A stretch of DNA of 64,000 bases, taken from positions 682,001 through 746,000 of the forward strand of contig JAWPGT010000013.1 in NCBI GenBank assembly GCA_034638255.1, read 5' to 3'. The notes beneath the pieces are model-generated. The model was not told the origin of the DNA. It ran no database searches and saw only the letters and a program-made list of their open reading frames with translations. Numbering within the stretch: the first letter of the stretch is position 1; each line of letters starts with the position of its first letter. The translations under genes were made by a program, and so were the position numbers. This document shows positions 45,822 to 56,263 of the stretch, piece by piece. Origin of the DNA: Coprinus comatus (taxonomy: Eukaryota; Basidiomycota; Agaricomycetes; Agaricales; Agaricaceae).

Positions 45822-47762
45822 TGTCAGAATGGTAGAGAGTGATGTTGAGAATGAGAGTGAAGTTGAGAGAGAGTTAAGCTCAGACACAGACACAGACACA
45901 GAAAGAAGGGAATTGATTGGATAGTTTGGCTAAGACATGAGGGACTTATATATCTACCAGAACAAAGAACAACCAAAAGGGGAGAACAATAAGGACCCTT
46001 GCCAGCACACAAAGGGAATATGTAAGTAACATAATAAGGGAAAAGAACATTATGAAAGAGTCCAGAACATCAGGATAAGATAAGTGGAGTGATTAGGAAA
46101 GATGGATAAGATAAGGAGATATCTGGGAAAAACCTAACATACCCCCCTGACCAGATATATCTACAAAGAGTCCAAAAGAATGTGAAGAAGATAAAAGAAA
46201 ATGAAAAGAAGTAAAAAATCCATCAAATCAACAAAGGTCCATAACCAGGATAACTTCCATCAACAAACCTAACCCTAGCAGAGCAGCAGCAACAACAGGA
46301 GAAGATGGAGGGGATGATGAAGGAGAGGATGGAGGAGAGGAAAGGAAGTGGTATACTGAGTTAGCCTGTTGTTGAGTAGATGAGGAATTCCAAGAAGATG
46401 TTGATATGACCCAATCCTTTACTTCCTGAGGCATGTTGTACATGCACCTTGCAGCAATATGTCCAGACCTTCCACACCTATGACAATGACCTTCATTAGA
46501 AGGATTACACCACCTAAAACCTTTTCCATCAACAGGGACACTAGAAGAAGAGTTGGGAGTAGAATGGGAGAAATGATGAGGTTGAGAAGAATGATGAGGT
46601 TGAGAGGAGTGTTGGTGGTGAGATTTGGAATGAGGGTGTTGGTACTTCTTGTTGGTGACAGAGAATGCAGATTGAGAAGAGAAGGAGGAATCTGGGACAT
46701 CAGCAGAGGAGGCTGAAGAAATCATGACCTTGATCTTGTCCAGAGTGGGATATGTGTCTTGAGAGAGAATGTTGGATCTGATATGGTGGAAGGAAGAATC
46801 CAAATTCATGAGAAGAACATCAATAATCTCTGTATCAGAGATAGAACAACCCAAAGCCTTCAACTTTGAAGAAGCAGCAAGAACCTCCTGAATGTAAACA
46901 TCTACATGCCTGGAACCATCATGTCTAACACCATAAAATGCCTGCCTTGCCATCATCCTATGACCAAGAGTAGACTTCTCAAAATGAGCTTTAAGAGCAG
47001 CCCATGCCTTCTGACCAGATTTAACATCAGCCATGAGATACCAATGTTCAGGATGAACCTTGGAGAAAATAAGAGCACAGAGTTGATTGTCTAATAAGAC
47101 CTTGTCAGAGGTGGGTGATTTCTTGTCATCAGGAGAGAGTGAAGAGTTGTTGGGGTTGGATGAAGTGATATCTATTCCAGCAGCAAGGAAGACCATTTGC
47201 ATAGCCTGAGACCATATTGACCAGTTGTTAGAGGAGGTAAGGATAGGAATACTGTTGGAGATGGTGAGAGCAATAGAAGGGATAGACATTGTTGACAGTA
47301 GAATGATAGATTAGGGAATAGAGTTGAGAGATCAAAGTAGCAGAGTGATAGGATAGGGATATGTGAAAGATAAGGAATTAAAATGGCAGAGTTTCAGTAT
47401 AGGAGTGTGATGATTAGAGAGCAGTGAAGCCGGGGCCCATAACCTGTCAGAATGGTAGAGAGTGATGTTGAGAATGAGAGTGAAGTTGAGAGAGAGTTAA
47501 GCTCAGACACAGACACAGACACAGAAAGAAGGGAATTGATTGGATAGTTTGGCTAAGACATGAGGGACTTATATATCTACCAGAACAAAGAACAACCAAA
47601 AGGGGAGAACAATAAGGACCCTTGCCAGCACACAAAGGGAATATGTAAGTAACATAATAAGGGAAAAGAACATTATGAAAGAGTCCAGAACATCAGGATA
47701 AGATAAGTGGAGTGATTAGGAAAGATGGATAAGATAAGGAGATATCTGGGAAAAACCTAACA
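45822..47762 (-). mobile_element. Complete gag-only copia retrotransposon, young
   Basis: 1941 bp with two 318-bp LTR-G copies that read identical (45,822-46,139 and 47,445-47,762), flanked by TSD TGGCT (45,817-45,821 and 47,763-47,767). On the minus strand the 5' LTR is followed by GGTTATGGGCCCCGGC (primer-binding site), one gag frame, and GGTCAGGGGGGTA before the 3' LTR (polypurine tract). No protease, integrase or RT is encoded, so it needs pol from another element. Confidence 0.93.
46228..47289 (-). CDS. Copia Gag with zinc knuckle (intact)
   Basis: 353 codons from 47,289: MSIPSIALTISNSIPILTSS, NNWSIWSQAMQMVFLAAGID (the N-terminal gag helix), LWYLMAD-like HPEHWYLMADVKSGQKAWAA, and DVYIQEVLAASSKLKALGCS, typical of UBN2-type copia Gag. 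A His/Ser-rich linker precedes the zinc knuckle CHRCGRSGHIAARC (C-x2-C-x4-H-x4-C), then a Ser/Pro-rich end. No stops, unlike the older frames around it. It would package the element RNA; with no pol of its own it is a non-autonomous element. Confidence 0.88.
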   Translation of the reverse strand: MSIPSIALTISNSIPILTSSNNWSIWSQAMQMVFLAAGIDITSSNPNNSSLSPDDKKSPTSDKVLLDNQLCALIFSKVHPEHWYLMADVKSGQKAWAALKAHFEKSTLGHRMMARQAFYGVRHDGSRHVDVYIQEVLAASSKLKALGCSISDTEIIDVLLMNLDSSFHHIRSNILSQDTYPTLDKIKVMISSASSADVPDSSFSSQSAFSVTNKKYQHPHSKSHHQHSSQPHHSSQPHHFSHSTPNSSSSVPVDGKGFRWCNPSNEGHCHRCGRSGHIAARCMYNMPQEVKDWVISTSSWNSSSTQQQANSVYHFLSSPPSSPSSSPPSSPVVAAALLGLGLLMEVILVMDLC

Positions 47763-48426
47763 TGGCTTTGCTGAACACATCGGCGAATTCGTGATATTTG
47801 GAAGGGATGGCAGAAAGGTCAGGAGGTTCTGGTGAAGCAGATTTAAGAGTGGCAGTGGCAGCTCGAATGTTAGACTTGAGATCCAACATGAACTGTTGCA
47901 AACCAGGCAGTCAGTGAGCATGATCAAAAGCAATCACATTCACAAAACTGATGTGTGGCTTGATTGGTGATGCAGAGGCAGAGCACCCTACAGGAGTGAC
48001 AGAAGAAGAAACAAGATTGTCAGAAGATGAGTCAGAAAGATTGACATTGGAAATGTCAGAAATAGATGGAGTGACAGGAGCATCAGCCACCATCAGTTTT
48101 CACAGTGAAGCAGAGAGAGCAAGATCATCGTTAGTCATAGATCGGAAAGAGATACTGCCCGAGACCCAGTCAATCAATGGATTGTAGTGGGTGAGCCAGT
48201 TGTAACCAAGAACCATAGCACACAAAGAGTCAAGCCGAGTCACATAGAAATCAATAGCCATAGATTCACCAGAGGGAAAAGTAATAGGTAAGGACAGAGA
48301 TTGGGTAATATAAGAGTTAGAAGAGCCATCGAATAATCGTAATTCAACCAGAGGACAAGAACTAGTTGTCAGGAATGCTCTAGACAGTCCCCAAGGTCAG
48401 TACTTATTGTTGGTTGAGGTTAGAGG

Positions 48427-48744
48427 TGTTAGGTTTTTCCCAGATATCTCCTTATCTTATCCATCTTTCCTAATCACTCCACTTATCTTATCCTGATGTT
48501 CTGGACTCTTTCATAATGTTCTTTTCCCTTATTATGTTACTTACATATTCCCTTTGTGTGCTGGCAAGGGTCCTTATTGTTCTCCTCTTTTGGTTGTTCT
48601 TTGTTCTGGTAGATATATAAGTCCCTCATGTCTTAGCCAAACCATCCAATTAATTCCCTTCTTTCTGTGTCTGTGTCTGTGTCTGAGCTTAACTCTCTCT
48701 CAACTTCACTCTCATTCTCAACATCACTCTCTACCATTCTGACA
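48427..48744 (+). mobile_element. Solo LTR-G
   Basis: 318 bp, TGTTAGGTTTTTCCC..CCATTCTGACA, nearly identical to the LTRs of the gag-only copia but inverted. Flanks AGAGG and AGAAG differ at one base, consistent with a mutated TSD. Confidence 0.85.
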
Positions 48745-49019
48745 AGAAGAGTTGTGGTTGGATATTCTCTTTGGAGTTCTGGACTTGTAGCAGGTAGCTG
48801 ACTAACCAAAAGTGGTAACAAACAGGTACCACTAGTTGTTATAAATGGATACCACTAGTCGTTTCAAATAGGTACATACGTATGTATCTTACTTGGCACA
48901 TATATCTGTACCACCCTTTGTACATATATATGTATCCATTATTATTATGATAGGCAATAGGAATGAATTAATCTGAATTTTGTACACTTTTAGATTAGAG
49001 AAATTTGAAAAAAAAAAAT

Positions 49020-49560
49020 TGAAAAAAAAATTAGATGAAATATAGTAGATTTGTACAGGAAACTTGTACAAATCTACTACATTTCCAAGAATTGTGGTAG
49101 ATTTGTACAAGTAACTTGTAGGAATCTACTATATTTCTCATGATTGTAGCAGATTCCTACAGGTTACTTGTACAAATGTACTACAATTATCAAAAATGTA
49201 GTACATTTGTACAAGTTTCCTGTACAAATCTACCACAATTATGAGAAATGTAGTACATTTCTTCAGGAAACTTGTACAAATGTACTACAATTATGAGAAA
49301 TATAGTAGATTTCTTTAGACAACTTGTAGGAATAGACTACTATAATTATAAGAAATGTAGTACATTGGTACAAGTAACTTGTACAAATCTACTAAAATTA
49401 TTGGAAATATAGTAGATTTTTACTATATTTGCAAAAACTATACTATATTTCTCTAGAAAGTTAGAGTACAAATATACTATAATTCCCATAAATATACTAT
49501 AACTCCTATAAACATAGTAGATTTTTACAACTATAGTATACTAGATATTACTAAATATAT
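49020..49560. repeat. KDZ-2 left subterminal palindromic array
   Basis: About nine units of roughly 60 bp. Most are themselves inverted repeats around GTAGATTTGTACA / TGTACAAATCTAC with GGAAACT or GTAACT loops, separated by AATTATGAGAAATGT. Confidence 0.85.
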
Positions 49561-49727
49561 TCATTAGCAATTATCTCATAAATCAGTTATAAAAAAACTC
49601 TAACTTATTACTTTTTATATCATTTTTTATAGTTAATAAATACACTTATATATATTTGCTATCAATTTCTAGAAGTGATAGTTATATTTGGTGTAAAGTA
49701 CCTTATTAAGATATCTAGATTAATTAT

Positions 49728-50253
49728 TGTTATAATCTTGCCTATACCTCCATTTCGGTATAGATGATGCTACAATGGACCTTTTCAAGGTGCTCATAGG
49801 AGGAGAACATCTACTCTTACTGAGACTACTTTCAGGGGATGACCTCCACAGTACTTAGACTGTAGATCACAGGTGTTCCTTACTAGTAAGCTGTTGTGTA
49901 GGAGTTAGAGCTGACTCCGAGTTCTAGGGTTATCAAGGTAGAGGTGGAACAATGATAGCAAGTAGAATGGAAGACTTAGAGTATTAAGCTGAAGCTTAAT
50001 CTCTGTCACTGTCCATGTATTTATACAACTATGAGTACAGGTTGTAGGCTGTGCATGATATATGTGAGACAGGAAGGTGAAACTATCTATGGCTAAAACA
50101 GTAAGTGAAATGACAAGTGGAAGTCTGTAGAAAGTACTAGTCCGAGGCTATACAAAACACTAGTCCAAGGCTATGTAAAATGAGTAAGAGAAAGTACACT
50201 ATCATCCATCATTAGTTCTAATGATTAGTCATGATAAATATGAAACTGTAACA
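49728..50253 (-). mobile_element. Solo LTR-A in KDZ-2
   Basis: 526 bp, TGTTATAATCTTGCC..GAAACTGTAACA, TSD ATTAT (49,723-49,727; 50,254-50,258). Confidence 0.95.
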
Positions 50254-50258
50254 ATTAT

Positions 50259-51210
50259 TGAGTTGAGTGATTTGAATATGAACTTTAACAAGTTAGAATT
50301 GGCATTGGTAACAGAGTCAGGAATGTTAGTATTTGGTAAGTTAATAATATCATTAAAACAGTTGGAAATAGAATCAGAAAATAGTTCCCTTACAATATTT
50401 CTTCAATCTATTTATTCCATCTCAATTTTGTTAAAGACTAAGTTACTTAATTTACTAATATCAGTATGAAGGCTAACTTTCCTTTTTCAGTAGCAGTACT
50501 TAGTATAGATGCCCAGTAGGTTAATTCTTATCTCTTTGGATTTGGATCTCCTCACTAGATATGGTGTATTAGTTATATTATATTTTTGACTTAATATAAC
50601 TTCAGATTTCCTTGCTAGACATTATGCTAAGTTACTGATCCTCAAGTTGCCCTTACAATTATTGACTTCAAGTATTAGATTGTCTTCTAACTTATGATAT
50701 TTATATTACTAAAAGTCTTATTCCAATTCTAAGTCAATCCTCTACTCTTTGTTCTTACTCTACTTTTTTGGAACTTCTACTAATATCCTTCTATTATTTA
50801 GTCCTTTTGTAAGTAAGGCTAACTATAGTATTAGAAAGATATATAAGTTAAAGCTAAAGCCTCATCCCAACATTATTCATTTATACTCTAATCTCTGTTC
50901 TTAACATTACAGTAGTATACATATATAATATATAAAGTAGAGTAATTTCTATTATTATTTCTTAGTCTTTTAAGTCTTATTATATATGTATATAATTGTA
51001 ACAGTCAATGAAGTCTAATGAAAAAATAAATAAAGTAACTTGACTAAGAAATGAGTAAGATATATATGACGCTTTTTTGAAGTGTGACATCACACAGGGA
51101 TGTCACAAAAAGCAAAAATAATGTATAAGTCCCACTCAATCAAGAGTTATTTAATTAGTTGTTGTAATTATTAATGAAATCAATCAATAAACACTTGTAG
51201 AAATAAAATT
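50259..51210. other. AT-rich KDZ-2 interior, no gene
   Basis: No coding feature. It contains a hairpin TGTGACATC-CCTGTGT-GATGTCACA (minus strand, 51,086-51,110) flanked by AAAAAAGCG. Confidence 0.6.
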
Positions 51211-51930
51211 ATGCTCTTAGGGTTAGGGTTAGGGTTAGGACAAAGAAATAGCAAAAAATAATAAGTCATAGCCATATTCTACATACAAGTAAGAAAGAAA
51301 AAAAAAAAGAAAAAAAAACTTGAAATAAGAAGTCTGCACAAACTTCTTATTTCAAGTTAATAAAGAAAAGAAAAAGAAAAAAGAATAACTTATAAAGCTA
51401 GTGGTGTGCACTCCACTAACTTCACAAGTTACTTTACAAAAGAAAAAGTAAGTATAAAAAGATAACTAAGATACTGTAACTAATAATATAAAATAAAAAT
51501 CTGTCAAAAATGCGTCAGAAATGTTCAAAATAAATCAATAACATACCAAATTATAATAGCTTGATGTAATAATAGAATAAAATAAAAAACTTATCAAAAG
51601 ATTGTTAATTTCATTAAGTTAGAGAAAGAAAAACTTACAAGAGAAAGAAAGTAAACCAAACAAGTTGAAAAAGTAAAAGTATCTCCCAGACCTAAGGTCT
51701 GATGCCAGAATCTATCAAAACCTTTATAAAAGAGGCCAAGTAGGTACCACACAAGTGCATAATGTCTATTGGGGCCCTCAATAGCATTAATACAACTTGA
51801 CACAGGGCATCCTCCTACTTGAGATAGAGCATAAAGAGAAAGAGGGAACAGAGTAAGGGCAAAGTAAAGGAAAAGAATGAGAACTGATTTTTTGCTGTCT
51901 GAAACCCAAGGCTTTTATATCCCAGAAACA
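51210..51930 (-). ncRNA. Candidate structured non-coding RNA of KDZ elements, copy 2
   Basis: On the minus strand: TATA box GATATAAAAGCCTTGG (about 51,920); shared block CCCTGTGTCAAGTT and TGAGGGCCCCA (51,810-51,770); hairpin H1 (51,388-51,429), whose arms pair perfectly only if G.U pairs are allowed on this strand; hairpin H2 (51,317-51,358), a perfect 17-bp stem; then CCTAACCCTAACCCTAACCC (complement of TTAGGG repeats at 51,217-51,239). Same order and relative strand as KDZ-1. The expression and function are not shown. Confidence 0.4.
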
Positions 51931-52539
51931 TGCCAGCAAAAAAGTCAGAAGTCCAGAGCTAGTGCTGTCACTAGACCCTGAATTTAGTTAATGACACACA
52001 ATTGGTGCCATAGTTACCATTGTGTGCTGGCAGTATTGTGTAATGGTATATGTCATATGTAAATAATAAAAATGTTGTTACTTGCTCATTTCTGGGCCGA
52101 TTGGGCCGTGTAAGGGCTTGTTCGGTAGCGCTTGGAAATGCCGTTCCAGTGCTGTATTGGGCGTCCCAAGGCGATGATTACTCATGGTGTTATGCAACAT
52201 ATACTCTAGACCTCATAAAAATAGAATATCTCATGCTATAATGGTCCGAATTTAACCTTCTATTCACGTGCAAAACAGCATTCAGGAGTACTCCATGATG
52301 GTGTAAGGGGAATATGGCTTTAGCAATCAATTGTGGTGAAATAAGTCAAATTACAGATGATGTAAAGGATGATTAGTCAATATCTCAGCTAATACTGCAC
52401 CATACTAGATGCCTTTGTGCACCTGGAATGGCATTTCTGAGCGCTTCCATTTGAAGGTAGTTTGACGGGATTTGGCCAAGTTTTCATTGTGCTATAGTAC
52501 ATTCTGTATTTTGCATATATCATATTATTAGACTATTGG

Positions 52540-52745
52540 AAATTGCTAATTTGAGTACAAATGTACTATAGTTCTGGTAACTTTAGCAGATTCCTACAAG
52601 TTACTTGTACAAATCTACCACAATTATTGGAAATGTAGTAGATTTCTTCAGGAAACTTGTAGGAATCTACTATAATTATGAGAAATGTAGTAGATTTGTA
52701 CAAGTTTCCTGTACAAATCTACTATATTTCATCTAATTTTTTTTC
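52540..52745. repeat. KDZ-2 right subterminal palindromic array
   Basis: Three to four units with TGTACAAATCTAC / GTAGATTTGTACA, mirror image of the start of the left array. The last unit joins the AT-rich part of the inverted terminus. Confidence 0.85.
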
Positions 52746-53223
52746 AATTTTTCGAATTTCTCTAATCTAAAAGTGTACAAAATTCAGATTAATTCATTCC
52801 TATTGCCTATCATAATAATAATGGATACATATATATGTACAAAGGGTGGTACAGATATATGTGCCAAGTAAGATACATACGTATGTACCTATTTGAAACG
52901 ACTAGTGGTATCCATTTATAACAACTAGTGGTACCTATTTGTTACCATTTATATCAGTCTCCTGCCCCACTTGTAGATTGTTTCCGCTTTCTGTGACATC
53001 ACAATGTCACATCACATGTTACTGAAGTGTCCTGCAGACACATGAAGACTCTCTAGTCTAATACAAGTGTCTGCAGGTGAGTAGTTAAGAAGTTATTGTA
53101 TCTCTCTAGTCTAATACAAGTGTCTGCAGTGTTTGTGTTCTATCTCAGTCATTTCTCATTGGTTTCCTTCCATTCCTTTGCCATCGTGCTCGTCTTGTCA
53201 TCCTCTACGATCCTGTGCTTACA

Positions 53224-55036
53224 CTAGTGGGTATAGCAAACTCATGAACAAATTTGGTGTCAATGAAGCAATGAGTAGAACTGCTATCAATAAGAGCAAC
53301 AATTGGCAATTTGGAACAAGAAGCAAAACAAGGAGCAGAAGAAGATAAAGGAATATGAAGTGAGTCAGGGTTAGAAAGAGCAGAAGCATTCAAACAAACA
53401 AAGGGAATAGTGCAGGGAGGAAGAACATGATCCTTGGTCTGCACACCTGAAGGATCACAGATCAGTTTCCCAAACACTTGGTTTGAGAGGACAAGGTCAT
53501 TTCCGAAGTTGTAGTAGTAGTAGCTGCCCAAGCCTTGGCTTTCTCCACTTCCGAAGCTGCTTTCTTCCAACAAATGCTAACACTGTGACCAGTGGTGCCG
53601 CAGAAGAGACAGAAGTTATTAGCAATCCGATATTGATGTTCTTTGGCAGTGAGCTTGCCATTAGAATCAAGTTTGTTGGAGAGGTTGGTTGCAGGTTTAA
53701 GAGTAGTGGAAGCAGATGTAGTGGCTTTCAGAGCAGGGGTTGCTGATTTGGTTTTGTCAGATGACTTGGACTTGGAAGATGATTGACCTGATATGGAAGT
53801 AGAAGTAGAAGAGTTGGAAGTGGAAGACTGAGTAGTCGCAGTGGGAGTATTCAGCAGGTTGCGACTTGCAACACACTTCTTTTCACATTGACATTCCCAA
53901 TAGTGTTGATCGATACAAATGCAAGTGTCACACATATTGGCAAGAGAGGTTGGTTTGCCCTGGGGTAGTGCATAGAGAGCATCTTTAAGTCAGTTGGGAA
54001 GACCTTTGTAATAGGTGCAGCAGAGCAGATAATCAGGGTATTGGAGGACCCTGGCCAAATAGTTGAACTTGACATTGTAGGTCACGATCAGACCACCTGA
54101 AGCCATAGTGAGGTTGTCCAATTCCTCTGCAGCTTCGGCAACTAAGTCGGAAGAGCCGAAGTTAGCGGTGAGTTCTAGGACAAATAGATCCCAGTTGGTG
54201 TACCAGGGGACTAACATCCAGTCATGAGTATTCTCGAGCACAGTTTGGAACCATTGACAGGCAGAACCAGAGAGATAGGAGAGAGCGAACCTGACCCAAC
54301 TGATGTTGGAGGCCAGGCTCTGATGATGTTGGAAATATAGATGGCATTGGAAAAGGAATTCTGACAATTTTGCTGGTTTAGAACTGTTGAAGATTGCCGG
54401 TTCACGAATGTGAGCACAATCTGATGCCCAAACAGAAGGATTGGGAGCAGGAGTAGCCGAAGTGCAGGCCTGGGCAGTCAAGGCATGGCTAAGAGTGCCG
54501 AGACCATGCAAGAATGCTTGTAGCTGATCCTCCACAGTATCCTGACTAGGCTGTTGAGCCAAGGGTGGATCGGGATTGTTCGGGTGTTTGTCATTATCAT
54601 CTGCATTATTGTCATCATCATCATCATTGCTACTGCCACCACCATCACCACCATCAGGTGGGTTTGGGGGGTTTTGTGGAACTCCATTAACAGGATCGGC
54701 TGGGACATGGGGATTTTCGGGATGATTTTCGGAATCGGAATCCCTTTCGTTCTCATCCATCGGAACTTCAGGACGAAAACCACTGGGAGGGTTTGGAGTT
54801 GGGTTGTTAGCTCAGCAATGACCAAAATTAAATGCAGGTAGACCTCCACAACCACAAATATTGGTTGCAGAGTTGGATTGGGAAAGATTTGGTGGACAAT
54901 AACCAGAGGGAGTAGGGGTAAGAGGGGAACCAGTATCAAAAATAGACCTAGCAGCAGGAGTAGTCTGAACATGAGCAGGCTCTTTGGCCTGAACATGAGC
55001 AGACTGGGAAGGAACAGTAGTAGTAATTCCAGACAT
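53224..55036 (-). pseudogene. Gypsy-B gag and protease (first half), broken
   Basis: Gag begins near 55,036 (MSGITTTVPSQ) directly after the 5' LTR and a TATCAGAC-containing primer-binding region. A TGA at about 54,812 interrupts FGHC*ANNP. The main gag (from 54,760) has an Asp/Pro-rich start and the retrotransposon-gag core KLSEFLFQCHLYFQHHQSLA and LSGSACQWFQTVLEN. TGA follows KGLPN. The zinc knuckle is CLFCGTTGHSVSIC, followed by the protease core VALIDSSSTHCFIDTKFVHE. It continues across LTR-H at 48,366. Confidence 0.85.
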
Positions 55037-55078
55037 AGACACAAGAGAGACAGTACCAGAAGTTGGAGTCTGATATAC

Positions 55079-55596
55079 TGTTAAGAACGGGGATCGGAGA
55101 TGAGCTAGTGACATTGGATTGAGGCTTTGGCTTCAACACATGTGTTGCACCCTTCTGATACTACAATTAGCCTCACTTGCAAGAGGACTGAACAGTCAGA
55201 AAGAATGTTGGGAGGAATTACAGAGGAGAGTAGAGAACAAGAGCAGAGACAAGATTGACTTAGAGTTGGAACAAGACAGAGACAGAGGAATGAGTGCAGA
55301 TACTATGTTGATATCAGACTAAAGAATGTACAGGAGTGACTGGCAATTAAATACATTGTTTACCAATATCGGAATATAACATATCAAAACATAAGATAAC
55401 AGAACAACAGGACGACATACTAAAAAGGATAATGCCAACTGAAAAGGAAAGTAGCTGAAACAGGAAGTTGGTTGAAAACAAGTGAACAAGTGTACAAGGT
55501 CCAAGAGGTCAGTGACCAATAGCAAGATTGACAGTCGGAACTGTCAGAAGGTCAGAAGATGTATTGGAAAGTCGGTCGGTGGCATGGTATGTGACA
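55079..55596 (-). mobile_element. LTR-B, 5' LTR of gypsy-B
   Basis: 518 bp, TGTTAAGAACGGGG..GGTATGTGACA. Its right flank TTTGT matches the left flank of the LTR-B at 20,186. The gag start lies 43 bp inside. Confidence 0.8.
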
Positions 55597-55601
55597 TTTG
55601 T

Positions 55602-56138
55602 ACAAGGTTGATTTACGAATTTCTGGGAGACTTCCAGCAGAGTTTCTGGAAGACCAGAAAAGTAAGAGTGCAGACAGTTGAGACAATACAGAGAGTTAAG
55701 AGTATATCAAGTCGATTCTGAAACTGAGGAAATACAAGAATAGCACTAGACTATTTATACAAAATGCCATAACAAATATAAAAGGTAACAAGGAACAACA
55801 GAAATCTGGATCAACAATGAAATACAAATGGAGGTAGATAAAATGGAAGACGGAAAGTAATGGCATATTATTGGAGAATTAAGAAGTATAGAAAATGCAT
55901 GGAAATGTCAAACTAAACTGAATAGAATTGATAACTGAAGAATAAAGCAAGATAAGAAAACACAGAATTTCCAGAGGATGGAAAAGTCCCTTTGAATAAA
56001 TAATGAACAACAGAACTTCTGGAAATTAGGAAATTAGGAAGATCAGAAATCCGGAGATTCAATATCTAATCAGAAATATGATATGTGGACCTGGCAGAAT
56101 TCAGGGTTAGCAGTCATGTGATGGAATGGAATATGACA
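55602..56138 (-). mobile_element. LTR-E, right piece split by gypsy-B
   Basis: ACAAGGTTGATTTACGAATT..GGAATATGACA; continues the piece at 20,115. On the minus strand it is preceded by AAAGGGAAGGCAC, a polypurine tract, so this is the 3' LTR of a further Ty3-type element. Confidence 0.8.
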
Positions 56139-56263
56139 GTGCCTTCCCTTTACAGCTGAGCCACGAGGCCGAATTAGACTTTAGACTTCAGAAGTCTGGA
56201 CTTTTCTGGACATGTATTCTCTTTAAAAACCCTGAAAATTTCCATTTACATCTTAACCCACTT
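56139..56263 (-). mobile_element. 3' internal end of the LTR-E element
   Basis: 125 bp between the LTR-E polypurine tract and the next LTR; no coding sequence remains. Confidence 0.5.

Larger units (their letters stand above)
44868..48366 (-). pseudogene. Gypsy-B protease (second half) and reverse transcriptase, broken
   Basis: From the right: the protease tail [20 protein letters not shown], linker, SKYHEFADVFSKA, then RT with CVDFRGLN, YTKIDLCHAYHLIRI, WLVMPFGLTNAPAAFQRFMN, the active site VIYLDDILIYSDN and SFLGFVNFYRHFIYGYSDIV. It stops at about 44,868 (EAQIIV), before RNase H. A gag-only copia (45,822-47,762) is inserted between FSKA and DTLPPHQPYNLKI. In-frame TGA codons interrupt GFI*QSS, SSL*LCVDF and DSP*KA where Ty3 RTs have Arg. 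Confidence 0.85.
48791..52968. mobile_element. KDZ-2, non-autonomous KDZ derivative
   Basis: Flanked by ACTTGTAG (48,783-48,790 and 52,969-52,976). The ends are inverted: left CAGGTAGCTGACTAACC then GTGGTAACAAACAGG; right, as reverse complement, GGGGCAGGAGACTGATATAA then ATGGTAACAAATAGG. The next roughly 150 bp are nearly perfect inverted copies (ACTAGTTGTTATAAATGG, TACATACGTATGTATC). Palindromic subterminal arrays follow. The interior has no transposase or cargo frame, only AT-rich sequence, a solo LTR-A and the candidate RNA module. Zisupton/KDZ elements are known to make 8-bp duplications. Confidence 0.82.
48367..53223. mobile_element. Solo LTR-H, split by KDZ-2 and a solo LTR-G
   Basis: Starts TGTCAGGAATGCTCTAG at 48,367, ends CTGTGCTTACA at 53,223, TSD CTAGT on both sides (48,362-48,366; 53,224-53,228). 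About 350 bp of it remain after nested insertions are removed. Taking it out with one CTAGT joins the gypsy-B protease exactly: FVHEFAIPTS to [15 protein letters not shown] related copy is at 61,928. Confidence 0.85.
20186..55596 (-). mobile_element. Ty3/gypsy element 'gypsy-B', expanded by nested insertions
   Basis: Outer LTRs at 20,186-20,702 and 55,079-55,596 belong to one family (TGTTAAGAACGGGG at the inner-gag end) and are flanked by the same 5-bp TSD, TTTGT (20,181-20,185 and 55,597-55,601). Minus-strand order is 5' LTR, gag, protease, RT, then an antisense frame and 3' LTR. RNase H and integrase are missing. A third LTR of the family with a second antisense frame (43,819-44,867) lies inside, so two copies have recombined or been deleted against each other. 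All coding parts carry stops. Most of the 35 kb is younger elements inserted within it. Confidence 0.7.

Noticed and set aside
49020..49560. Regular palindromic repeats resembling a CRISPR array
   Set aside because: Spacers are not unique, the host is eukaryotic, and the units are mirrored at the other end of a transposon.
51217..51239. A chromosome end or healed telomere
   Set aside because: Only three to four TTAGGG units, inside a transposon with sequence continuing on both sides, and repeated in the sister element.
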